64,000 nt of DNA from Sphingobacteriales bacterium (lineage in GTDB: Bacteria > Bacteroidota > Bacteroidia > Chitinophagales > Chitinophagaceae). Positions 54,833-62,827 of this stretch are shown here, piece by piece (positions within the stretch are counted from its first letter, which is position 1; each line of letters starts with the position of its first letter). The stretch spans positions 16,867 to 80,866 of the forward strand of contig JACPUV010000037.1 of the NCBI GenBank assembly GCA_016192105.1. Direction: 5' to 3'. A program made the translations under genes and the position numbers. The notes below the pieces were generated by a model. That model was given only the letters and a program-made list of their open reading frames with translations, was not told the origin of the DNA and ran no database searches.

Positions 54833-55729
54833 TCAGACTTCCAGTTCACGGAGCCGGATTTCCTCGTGCAGGATATGGATCAATCCGTCGGCCAGGCCAA
54901 TCTTGGGAACGAAAATTTCTTCCGCATCGGCCCAGCGCATGATATTAATATATATAAGCAGGGCCGGTACGATCACATCAGCCCGGTCTTCCCTTAGTTT
55001 ATGAAGGCTGATCCGCTGTGACAGGGAAAGGTTGCTGAATTCCTTATAATAATCCCGGAGCAGGTCCAGCGACAGGGGTTTGCCGTCTTTCCGCTTTGAC
55101 AGGGAGAATACCTTATTGATATTCCCGCCGGTCCCGATGGCCGTCACATGATGGTACCCCTTTGTCTTACTGCGGATAAATTCCTTCAGTTCATCCCAGC
55201 CCGCTTCTGTCACCTGGTTCTTCAGCAGGCGGATGGTACCGATATTGAATGATTTTTTAAAGACCAGTTTTCCATCACTGAAAAAAGTCAGTTCGGTGCT
55301 GCCGCCGCCTACATCGATGTAGAGATAGGATTCTTCCCCCGTCATATTTTCCGCAATATGGTTTTCATAGATGAGGGACGCTTCCTGCTCGCCGCTGATG
55401 ACATCGATCACCAGGCCGGTTTCTTCTTTTACTTTTTTGAGGATCTCCGGTGCATTCAACGCATCCCGCATCGCGGATGTAGCACAGGCTTTAACGTGTT
55501 TTACTTCGTAAACATCAAGCAGCAGGCGGTAGGATTTGATCGTTTTGATGATCTTTTCCACTTTTCCGGGTGAAATTTCACCTTTGTCGAATACATCAAA
55601 ACCCAGGCGAAGGGGAACCCGAACCAGTACGGTCTTGATGAATTCAGTGCTTCCCAGGGGGCCAGCGATTACATCTGTGATCAAAAGTCTTGCTGCATTA
55701 CTGCCGATATCAATGGCTGCCAGTCTCAA
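54833..55729 (-). CDS. ppx: Exopolyphosphatase / Ppx-GppA family phosphatase
   Basis: 298 aa, a short form of the family. The ASKHA fold is AAIDIGSNAARLLI at the N-terminus, then ACATSAMRDA, SGEQEASLIYENHI, YIDVGGGSTELTFF and AIGTGGNINKV, the family's phosphate loops. It should release phosphate from polyphosphate and/or hydrolyse pppGpp. Its start lies inside the end of ppk1 (20-base overlap), so the two enzymes for making and degrading polyphosphate are probably translated together. Confidence 0.9.
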   Translation of the reverse strand: MRLAAIDIGSNAARLLITDVIAGPLGSTEFIKTVLVRVPLRLGFDVFDKGEISPGKVEKIIKTIKSYRLLLDVYEVKHVKACATSAMRDALNAPEILKKVKEETGLVIDVISGEQEASLIYENHIAENMTGEESYLYIDVGGGSTELTFFSDGKLVFKKSFNIGTIRLLKNQVTEAGWDELKEFIRSKTKGYHHVTAIGTGGNINKVFSLSKRKDGKPLSLDLLRDYYKEFSNLSLSQRISLHKLREDRADVIVPALLIYINIMRWADAEEIFVPKIGLADGLIHILHEEIRLRELEV

Positions 55730-57803
55730 GTTGGGTCAGGGTTTTTTTATAAAGGTAGTGATAGGTCTCCACCTGCGACCGGATCTTCTTTTTGCTTGTC
55801 CGTACATATTCATTGTTCAGGTCATTATCCAGCCATCTTGCTTTCACATTATCTTCCAGCTGGATATTGAGGATGTCGATCAGCTCCTGCTTCAGTTCAT
55901 TATTCCAGACCGGGCAGGTGGCTTCCACGCGGTGTTCCAGGTTTCTCAGCATCCAGTCGGCCGAAGATAGGTAAACTTTCTCTTTGCCTTTGTTGTGAAA
56001 TACCCACACCCGTGCGTGTTCCAGGTATTCATCAATAATGCTGATGGCCCGGATGGGCTTCAGGTGTTTTTTATTCTCCGACAGCATACAAAAGATGCCA
56101 CGGACAATGAGTTTGATCTGTACACCGGCCCGGGCGGCTTCTTCCAATTTGGCGATCATGGTTTCATCCGACAGGGAATTCATCTTCAGGATCATGGAGG
56201 CGGGCTTTTTCTTTTTGGCCTGTTTGATCTCTTCATCAATCAGCCGGATCATTTCTTTCTTGACAAAATGAGGGCTGGGGAGTACATACCGGCAATCCCG
56301 CAGGAAATGGAGGCCAGCCCGGGGTTGTTCCAGGAAGTGAAAGATCCGGTTCACATCGGCCATAATTTTCTGGTTGGAAGTGAGCAGGCAATGATCCCCG
56401 TAGATTTTGGCCGTTTTTTCATTCAGGTTGCCGGTGCTTACAAACCCGTACTGCAGGTTGCTGTTGTCCTTTGCTCTTTTACGGATCAGGCAGAGTTTTG
56501 AATGTACTTTCATGTGAGGAATTTCCATCAGCACTTTCACCCCTTCTTCCTCCAGCCGGTTCTTCCATTCTATATTGGCTTCCTCCTCGAACCGGGCCCT
56601 TAGCTCAATCATGACCACCACTTCTTTCCCGTTCCGTTTAGCATTGATCAGCGCATTGATGATCTTGGATTGCTGGGCCAGCCGGTAGCAGGTGATTTTG
56701 ATCAGGGTAACATCCGGATCAATGGCCGCTTCCCGCAACAGGTCAACCAGCGGCAGGAAAGAGTGGTAGGGGAAATGCAGCAGTACATCCTTTTCAAGGA
56801 TTACATCGGAGACCCGGCGATCCGTCAGCCCGGGGTGATCAAAGGGTCTGTTCCGGTGTTTCTTTTCTTTGAAAACCTCATCCGGGAAATCCATGAAGTG
56901 ACGGAAATTGTGGATCCGCCCGCCGGGGATCAGGTTGTCTCTCCTTGCAAGGTTGAGTCGCATCACCAGGTATTCCAGTAAGCCCGGGTCCATTTCCTTG
57001 TCGTACACAAAGCGCACGGGTTTCCCCTTGCGGCGGTTCTTCACGCCCTTTTCGATCTTTTGGATGATGCTGGTGGACAGGTCATCGTCCAGGTCAATTT
57101 CCGCATCGCGGGTCACTTTGAAAATATGGGACTGGTAATGATCATATCCGAAGTAGGAGAAAATATCCGGAAGATTGAAGCGGATCACATCTTCCAGCAG
57201 GATAATATCATGTTCCTCCCTGGTGGAGGGGAGAATCTTAAACCGGCCATAGATCCGGCTGGGAATCTCGATCAGCGCATATTTTTTCCGGAAGGCATTC
57301 TCCTTTTTCCACATGACCACGGCGAGATAAATGGATTTATCGCGCAGCATGGGAAATGCCGGGATATTCTCGATCATAAGGGGAATGATATCCGCACTCA
57401 CTTCCTCCTCGTAATAATTCCTGACAAACTGCTGCTGGGCCGGGCTCAGTTCCTTTTCATTCCGCAGGTAGATCTTTTGCTTGTTCAGTTCTGCCAGCAA
57501 TTCTTCCCAGATCCGGTTAAATTCGCCCTGCTGGTTCAATACCATCATCTGTATTTCATCGATGATCTGCTGGGGGTTATTCTCCAGGTGCATCCGGGCT
57601 TTGCTGCCTAACTGGATCATCCGTTTCAGGGTGGCTACGCGTACCCGGAAGAATTCATCCATATTATTGGAAAAGATGCCGAGGAAACGGATCCGTTCCC
57701 GCAAGGGTACGGTGGGATCCGCCGCTTCCTGTAATACACGGGCATTGAATGATAGCCAGCTGATATCCCTGGCAATGGTTCTTCGTTTGCTGGTTTCAGG
57801 CAT
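55710..57803 (-). CDS. ppk1: Polyphosphate kinase 1
   Basis: 697 aa, full length. The N-terminal domain is ISWLSFNARVLQEAADPTVP with RIRFLGIFSNNMDEFFRVR. The catalytic C-terminal domains include EANIEWKNRLEEEGVKVL, HMKVHSKLCLI (the candidate phosphorylated His), the STGNLNEKTA loop and SSADWMLRNLEHRVE. It polymerises ATP gamma-phosphate into polyphosphate. A TAatTTTA box lies upstream of the ATG. It heads the ppk1-ppx-panB group. Confidence 0.96.
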   Translation of the reverse strand: MPETSKRRTIARDISWLSFNARVLQEAADPTVPLRERIRFLGIFSNNMDEFFRVRVATLKRMIQLGSKARMHLENNPQQIIDEIQMMVLNQQGEFNRIWEELLAELNKQKIYLRNEKELSPAQQQFVRNYYEEEVSADIIPLMIENIPAFPMLRDKSIYLAVVMWKKENAFRKKYALIEIPSRIYGRFKILPSTREEHDIILLEDVIRFNLPDIFSYFGYDHYQSHIFKVTRDAEIDLDDDLSTSIIQKIEKGVKNRRKGKPVRFVYDKEMDPGLLEYLVMRLNLARRDNLIPGGRIHNFRHFMDFPDEVFKEKKHRNRPFDHPGLTDRRVSDVILEKDVLLHFPYHSFLPLVDLLREAAIDPDVTLIKITCYRLAQQSKIINALINAKRNGKEVVVMIELRARFEEEANIEWKNRLEEEGVKVLMEIPHMKVHSKLCLIRKRAKDNSNLQYGFVSTGNLNEKTAKIYGDHCLLTSNQKIMADVNRIFHFLEQPRAGLHFLRDCRYVLPSPHFVKKEMIRLIDEEIKQAKKKKPASMILKMNSLSDETMIAKLEEAARAGVQIKLIVRGIFCMLSENKKHLKPIRAISIIDEYLEHARVWVFHNKGKEKVYLSSADWMLRNLEHRVEATCPVWNNELKQELIDILNIQLEDNVKARWLDNDLNNEYVRTSKKKIRSQVETYHYLYKKTLTQLETGSH

Positions 57804-57892
57804 AGATGGGGATTAATGTACAGCGCATACCGGGTATAAAATTAGCGAAGCAGCCAGGACATGCATATTAAGTTTCGGAAATACTGACCCGG

Positions 57893-58384
57893 TCAGTGCG
57901 CTTTCATTTTGGCGATCAGCGCTGTGGTGGAATATCCTTCCAGGATCGGGTTGATGACCACGCGGCCCCCGTTTGCGATCACTTCTTTGGCGCCGGCAAT
58001 CTGCTCCACGGTGTAATCACCGCCTTTTACCAGTACATCCGGCATAATCGCTTTGATCAGGTCCAGCGGGGTGTCTTCCTCAAACAGCACCACGGCATCC
58101 ACCATCAGCAGGGTGGCCAGTAAAAGGGCACGCCCGTCCTGGCTGTTGACCGGGCGGCTTTCGCCTTTGAGCCGTTTGACCGAGGTGTCCGCATTCAGCC
58201 CTACAACCAGGTAATCTCCTTCCTTTGCTGCTTCGGAAAGGGAGAAAATATGTCCCGGGTGCAGGATATCAAATACCCCGTTGGTAAAGGCAATTTTCTT
58301 TCCCAGGGCCCTCCATTGGGCGGCTCTTTGTGCCGCCTGCTCCCGGGTTAGTATTTTTTGTGGTATCAGATCAGCCCTGTTCAC
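57893..58384 (-). CDS. rfaE2: D-glycero-beta-D-manno-heptose 1-phosphate adenylyltransferase (RfaE2-like)
   Basis: 163 aa from a GTG at 58384. An ATG at 58420 lies well inside the upstream gene. It is a single cytidylyltransferase-like domain with AFTNGVFDILHPGHIFSL, DYLVVGLNADTSVKRLKGESRPVN and ILVKGGD-like (VLVKGGDYTVE) motifs, matching the C-terminal half of HldE. It should make ADP-heptose for the LPS core. The kinase half is not here. It overlaps the flippase-like gene by 14 bases and is probably translated with it. Confidence 0.92.
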   Translation of the reverse strand: MNRADLIPQKILTREQAAQRAAQWRALGKKIAFTNGVFDILHPGHIFSLSEAAKEGDYLVVGLNADTSVKRLKGESRPVNSQDGRALLLATLLMVDAVVLFEEDTPLDLIKAIMPDVLVKGGDYTVEQIAGAKEVIANGGRVVINPILEGYSTTALIAKMKAH

Positions 58385-59384
58385 GTTTATTCTTTTTATT
58401 AAAATAAGGTAAGACCCCAAAGCTAAGGATTCCTCCCAGCAGGATCACGGATGTTTGCGCCAGCCAGAGGATCCAGCCGAAGGCCAGTGCAATCGTATAA
58501 TTGAGCCCGTACAACTGCATGGTCTTTTCGATCAGGTAGGCATAAGCGCCGATCCCGCCCGGCGACGCGATCATACCGATGCTCCCGGCAGACAGAATGG
58601 TAAATGCTTCCCGGACCCCGTATATTTCGGTTTCCCGGAAGGCCATGAACCCGATATACCCGCCGGACAGGTAAAGTACCCACAGCAGGAGGGTGTAGCC
58701 AATGAACTGTTTCCTTTTTTTCAGGTGCTGAATGCTGCTGATCCCCTGGATCACACTTTTCCAGATCTTTTTAAAAACAGCCAGCAGGTCTTTCAGGGTT
58801 TTCTTTTTGATAAGCATCCACAGTCCGGTCAGCAGGAGAAGGGTACCGATCAGTATAACGGTGATGAACAGGGTAGAAACAGCCGGCTCTTCTTTTTGTT
58901 CCCCGCTCTTAAAAAAAGCTTCCATGATCTGCGCATACAGGTGCGGCTGGATCAGCAGGGTGATACCAAATACCAGCAGGAGGGTGAGGCTGTCAATAAC
59001 CCGTTCGAGAATGATGGTTCCAACCAGTTTATCCGCCGGTATCTTTTCATAACGGGCCAGCACCGTGCATTTCACAATTTCTCCCAGGCGGGGTACCCCC
59101 ATATTGACCAGGTAACCGATCATCACCGCGAAAAAAGAATTCAGGCGGGTGGGCCGGTAACCCATGGGCTCCATGAGCAGCCGCCAGCGGAGGGCACGGA
59201 CGGCATGGCTGGATAACAGGATAAAAAATACCGGAACCGCCAGCCAGTACCGGGCATTCCGGAAAGCCTGTTTGATCTGTTCTGTTTTTTCTTTATCCAG
59301 GTTTTTCAATGAAAGCCAGGCAAAGAAAATACCCACACCAAGAAAGAGCAGGTATTGTAATATGGTCCGGAATTTTTTTTTCAT
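58371..59384 (-). CDS. Flippase-like integral membrane protein (UPF0104 / lysylphosphatidylglycerol synthase TM region)
   Basis: 337 aa, about eight membrane helices. Family features: RALRWRLLMEPMGYRPTRL, FFAVMIGYLVNMGVPRLGEI, ARYEKIPADKLVGTIILERV and a late SPGGIGAYAYLIEKTMQLYG. Relatives move or modify lipids, such as the MprF transmembrane half. The C-terminal synthase domain is absent here. Coupling with rfaE2 suggests an envelope lipid or LPS role, which is inference. Confidence 0.85.
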   Translation of the reverse strand: MKKKFRTILQYLLFLGVGIFFAWLSLKNLDKEKTEQIKQAFRNARYWLAVPVFFILLSSHAVRALRWRLLMEPMGYRPTRLNSFFAVMIGYLVNMGVPRLGEIVKCTVLARYEKIPADKLVGTIILERVIDSLTLLLVFGITLLIQPHLYAQIMEAFFKSGEQKEEPAVSTLFITVILIGTLLLLTGLWMLIKKKTLKDLLAVFKKIWKSVIQGISSIQHLKKRKQFIGYTLLLWVLYLSGGYIGFMAFRETEIYGVREAFTILSAGSIGMIASPGGIGAYAYLIEKTMQLYGLNYTIALAFGWILWLAQTSVILLGGILSFGVLPYFNKKNKREQG

Positions 59385-59391
59385 CCCAGCC

Positions 59392-59422
59392 CGAAAGTAA
59401 CCCGATGCGGGTGAAAAACAAA
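59392..59422 (-). promoter_or_regulatory. Promoter of the flippase/rfaE2 pair: TTTG-N19-TActTTCG
   Basis: On the minus strand TTTG (59422-59419) is exactly 19 bases before TACTTTCG (59399-59392), and the ATG follows seven bases later. The -7 has one mismatch to TAnnTTTG. Confidence 0.7.
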
Positions 59423-59442
59423 ACGCTGGCTGAAGTTGATGA

Positions 59443-60294
59443 TTAATTCAGCGGGAGATTATCGATCAGGCGGACTTCGCCCAAAAATGCGGCTGCCAGT
59501 GCCACCAGTTTTTGTTTCCCGTCCCAGGAAGGGCAGGGAGCCAGACTGGCCGCATCAGCGATTTCTATATAATCCACCCGGAACCCTTTTTCTGTTAATT
59601 GTTTCCCGGCGGTTTCGGTCAGTTCTGCCAGTTCACCCGGTCTTAACTGGTTTTTAATAAAACAGAGGGACTGGTAGATAGCCTTTGCGGTGGCTCTTTC
59701 GGTTTTGTCCAGTCGCCGGTTCCGGCTGCTCATGGCCAGGCCATCTTCTTCCCGCAAAGTAGGGCAGATATGCACCCGGGTCTTCTCTCTATACCCGGTC
59801 TGTTCAATCAGCCGGGTAATCACCATGCACTGCTGGTAATCTTTCTGGCCCAGGAAAAGATCATCCGGCCTCACCAGGTCGAGCAGGCGGTGTACCACCT
59901 GGCATACACCCTGGAAATGACCGGGTCTGAATTTTCCTTCCAGCACCGATTCCAGCATACCCAGATCGTAGTGTACAGCAGGCCGCTGGCCCTCCGGGTA
60001 TATTTCAGCAACCGCCGGAAGGAAAAGAAGATCACAGCCGGCCGAAACCAGCAGGGTAATATCCTGTTCCGTTGAAACAGGATATTTTTCAAAATCACGG
60101 GGGGCATTGAATTGGGTAGGGTTTACAAAAATGCTGCAGAGGGTAAGGTCTGTACAGGATTTTGATTGGCGAACCAGTGATAAATGTCCTTCATGAAGGG
60201 CGCCCATGGTTGGAACAAATCCAATTTTTTTTCCTGTTTGCCGCTGAGCGTCAAGATATTTATGCAGATCAGCTATTCTTTTAAATAAGATCAT
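59443..60294 (-). CDS. panC: Pantothenate synthetase (pantoate-beta-alanine ligase)
   Basis: 283 aa. Motifs: GFVPTMGALHEGHLSLVRQ (ATP-binding HxGH), FVNPTQFNAPRDFEKYP, FRPGHFQGVCQVVHRLLDLV, FLGQKDYQQ and LAMSSRNRRL. It joins pantoate to beta-alanine with ATP to make pantothenate, the step after PanB and the reductase. It is transcribed divergently from the starch-synthase-like gene, an arrangement I recall as common in Bacteroidota. Confidence 0.98.
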   Translation of the reverse strand: MILFKRIADLHKYLDAQRQTGKKIGFVPTMGALHEGHLSLVRQSKSCTDLTLCSIFVNPTQFNAPRDFEKYPVSTEQDITLLVSAGCDLLFLPAVAEIYPEGQRPAVHYDLGMLESVLEGKFRPGHFQGVCQVVHRLLDLVRPDDLFLGQKDYQQCMVITRLIEQTGYREKTRVHICPTLREEDGLAMSSRNRRLDKTERATAKAIYQSLCFIKNQLRPGELAELTETAGKQLTEKGFRVDYIEIADAASLAPCPSWDGKQKLVALAAAFLGEVRLIDNLPLN

Positions 60295-60353
60295 TCCGCC
60301 ATACTGTTTGATGGTTAATGAGGTTTAAAAAACCAAATTCGGCCGAAAATGGT

Positions 60354-60361
60354 TACCTTTG
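60354..60361 (+). promoter_or_regulatory. -7 element TAccTTTG upstream of the starch-synthase-like gene
   Basis: A perfect TACCTTTG, 75 bases before the ATG at 60437, giving a longer leader than most genes here. Confidence 0.55.
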
Positions 60362-60436
60362 CAGGCCTTTGGCAGAAGAAACAGAATGCCGGCTGCCGGA
60401 ATCATAACCTCAGCGGGGTAACAAAAAAGGTCGAAC

Positions 60437-61252
60437 ATGTCAGCAAAGAAAAGAATTTTATTTATCGCGAACGAAATGTCTCCTTACCTGGAGTTGACCG
60501 AGTTTTCGGAGATTGTGAACAAACTCGCGATTAAAGCCAATGACAACAATTTTGAAGTCCGGTGCATCATGCCGCGGTTTGGCATTATCAACGAACGCCG
60601 GCACCGCCTCCACGAAGTGGTCCGCTTATCCGGGATCAATGTTTCGGTGGACAATGATGACATGCCGCTCCAGATCAAAGTAGCTTCCCTGCCCAGTGCA
60701 CGTCTGCAGGTCTATTTCCTGGACAACGAGGAGCTTTTCAAGCGGAAATTTATTTTTCATGATGAAGAAGAAAAATGGTTTGATGACAACGATCTCCGCA
60801 CGGTATTCTTCTGCAAGGGCGCCCTGGAAACGGTAAAAAAATTCGGATGGCCTCCGGACATTATTCATTGCAGCGGCTGGATGACCGGGCTGATCCCGGC
60901 CTATCTTAAGACGGTCTATAAAAAAGAACCGGTGTTTGCCCACAGCAAAATTGTATATACCATTGGTCAGAATACATTTAAAGAGAAACTGGGTGGCGGT
61001 TTTATCAAAAAGGCGCTGATCCATGCTTCTTTAAAAGATAAAGACCTTGAAGTGTACAAAGAGGGAACCAATACAGCCCTGCAGCGCGGTGGCGCCAGTT
61101 TTGCCGATGCCATTACTTTCGGTGCCGAAAAGATCGAAAAGAAACTGGCAGAAGAATTCACCAAGGTCAGGGGTAAGAAAACCCTCCCGTATAACCCGGA
61201 TGGAGATTTAACAGACTATTTACAACTCTATAGCGACCTTGCAGGTAAATAA
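60437..61252 (+). CDS. Starch/glycogen synthase catalytic-domain half (GT5 N-domain only)
   Basis: 271 aa. It matches only the N-terminal Rossmann domain of glycogen synthase: ILFIANEMSPYLELTEFSEI aligns with the usual start. PDIIHCSGWMTGLIPAYLK and SKIVYTIGQNTFKEKLGGGF follow, as in GT5 enzymes. The KTGGL loop that binds ADP-glucose is replaced (LELTEF), and the C-terminal GT domain is missing. It is annotated as glycogen synthase in this phylum, but by these features it is probably not a conventional one. It is conserved next to panC, which suggests a real role. A DUF4270 gene follows. Confidence 0.8.
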   Translation: MSAKKRILFIANEMSPYLELTEFSEIVNKLAIKANDNNFEVRCIMPRFGIINERRHRLHEVVRLSGINVSVDNDDMPLQIKVASLPSARLQVYFLDNEELFKRKFIFHDEEEKWFDDNDLRTVFFCKGALETVKKFGWPPDIIHCSGWMTGLIPAYLKTVYKKEPVFAHSKIVYTIGQNTFKEKLGGGFIKKALIHASLKDKDLEVYKEGTNTALQRGGASFADAITFGAEKIEKKLAEEFTKVRGKKTLPYNPDGDLTDYLQLYSDLAGK

Positions 61253-61283
61253 AAATCACTAACCCCGATCCTAAAATTAGTTT

Positions 61284-62723
61284 GTGAAGAACAATAAAAA
61301 TGTACTTATAGGGATAGCAATCGTATCAACGGTTGCTATTCTGTTTTCAGCGTGCCGTAAGATCAATGAAGCCACCGACCTGGGCGGAGGGCTGATCCCG
61401 CCTATCGACAATATCAAAACTTTCGAAACATTCCTGGAGATTGAAACCGATAACAAGCTCTTTAATGACAGCAATAAGGTCTATTATTCGGATGCACAGG
61501 CCCTTGGCTATATCGGCAGCGATCCTGAATTCGGCAGTACCCATGCAGACGGGTATTTCAATATCAGTTATCCCAACTACATGATCAACCCCTTTGTCAA
61601 GAGCGACTCGGTAGTGGCGATTGACTCGGTGATCCTGTCGCTTTCCTACGGTGGTTATTACGGGGATACCAACAGCCTGCAGACCGTCCGGGTGTACGAG
61701 ATCGCCCAGAATGCGGGGTTTGACGATACCACACTTTTTAAATACGGGCACGCTGATTTCCTTACAACGGGCGGGGAACTGGGGTCAAAGACATTCCAGG
61801 TTAAAAATATCGATGACAGCATCCTGCATATCCGCAAACGGGATACTACCAAACTGGCCAATATTATCCGCATACCGCTGACTAACCTGCTCGGTGACCG
61901 GTTTAAAAATTATGATACCACGAATACTGCCAACGGGGCCTATCGTTCCGATTCGATCTTCAAGACCCTGTTCCGGGGGCTGGCCGTTAAAGCGGATCAG
62001 TCAGGCAATGCACTGGTTTATTTCAATCCCAGTGATAATGCCAAGTCTAAACTGACCATCTATTACCAGGTCAAACGAAACGGGCTGATTGATACCACTT
62101 CGGTGGATTTCGTTCATGCCACCGGCGGACAGGCCAATATCATTAACCGGACCCCCGGGGGAGGCTGGAATACGTACCTGGCCAATGCCGGGTCCAATGA
62201 CGACCAGGTTTACCTCCAAAGCGTACCGGGATCATATGCGTTGCTGAAAATACCCGGTCTGGATACATTCGGGAATTCGGTGATCCACCGGGCTGAGATC
62301 ATTGCCACACCCATCCGTTCTTCCCAGGATGATATCTTTAAGCAACCCCAGGCCATTTTCCTTGACCGGGTAAATGCGGCAGGGGATACGGTATCTACTT
62401 TTGACAGCGATATGAACCTGTCCAACAACTACACCAACTTTACCTACGACATCACTTCCTTTGGGGGACTACTTAAAACGGACAGCACCTACCGGTTCAA
62501 TATTTCCAGGTATGTACAGCATATAGTTACCCGGAAAAATACCAATTACCCGCTCCGGCTTTATACACCGGTCAGGACTTTTGTTTACTCCCCGGCTTAT
62601 AATGCCATTAACCAGATGTACATCACCGACCAGCCGGCTTACGGCAGGGTGGTACTGGCCGGCGGCAGCTACCTGAACCCGGCCAAACGGCTCCGGCTCC
62701 GGATCGTTTACTCCAAACTCTGA
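61284..62723 (+). CDS. DUF4270 lipoprotein
   Basis: 479 aa from a GTG at 61284. The lipobox LFSAC makes Cys24 the lipid site. It begins KINEATDLGGGLIPPIDNIKT and carries the extended beta-rich DUF4270 region (VDSVILSLSYGGYYGDTNS, RVYEIAQNAG, RGLAVKADQSGNALVYF), ending LRLRIVYSKL. The function is unknown. The family is widespread in Bacteroidota. It lies 31 bases after the starch-synthase-like gene and probably shares its transcript, ending at the terminator at 62749. Confidence 0.9.
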   Translation: MKNNKNVLIGIAIVSTVAILFSACRKINEATDLGGGLIPPIDNIKTFETFLEIETDNKLFNDSNKVYYSDAQALGYIGSDPEFGSTHADGYFNISYPNYMINPFVKSDSVVAIDSVILSLSYGGYYGDTNSLQTVRVYEIAQNAGFDDTTLFKYGHADFLTTGGELGSKTFQVKNIDDSILHIRKRDTTKLANIIRIPLTNLLGDRFKNYDTTNTANGAYRSDSIFKTLFRGLAVKADQSGNALVYFNPSDNAKSKLTIYYQVKRNGLIDTTSVDFVHATGGQANIINRTPGGGWNTYLANAGSNDDQVYLQSVPGSYALLKIPGLDTFGNSVIHRAEIIATPIRSSQDDIFKQPQAIFLDRVNAAGDTVSTFDSDMNLSNNYTNFTYDITSFGGLLKTDSTYRFNISRYVQHIVTRKNTNYPLRLYTPVRTFVYSPAYNAINQMYITDQPAYGRVVLAGGSYLNPAKRLRLRIVYSKL

Positions 62724-62748
62724 TGAAAGAGTTATTAAGATATGTTCA

Positions 62749-62778
62749 AAAGTCCTTCTGGTCCGCCGGAAGGACTTT
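62749..62778 (+). terminator. Intrinsic terminator of the DUF4270 gene, overlapping the metK -33 box
   Basis: AAAGTCCTTC (62749-62758) pairs with GAAGGACTTT (62769-62778). The stem continues as TGG/CCG around the loop TCCG, a stable UNCG-type tetraloop. The T-run is short (TTTGTTC). Confidence 0.8.
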
Positions 62779-62806
62779 GTTCATTATGACAGCCCCCTTA
62801 TCTTTG
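62776..62806 (+). promoter_or_regulatory. Canonical promoter of metK: TTTG-N19-TAtcTTTG
   Basis: TTTG at 62776-62779 and TATCTTTG at 62799-62806 are spaced 19 bases, the best match in the window to the phylum consensus. The first T's of the -33 box are the last bases of the upstream terminator stem. The metK ATG follows 21 bases later. Confidence 0.85.
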
Positions 62807-62827
62807 CGTCCTTAAAATCAATAACTC

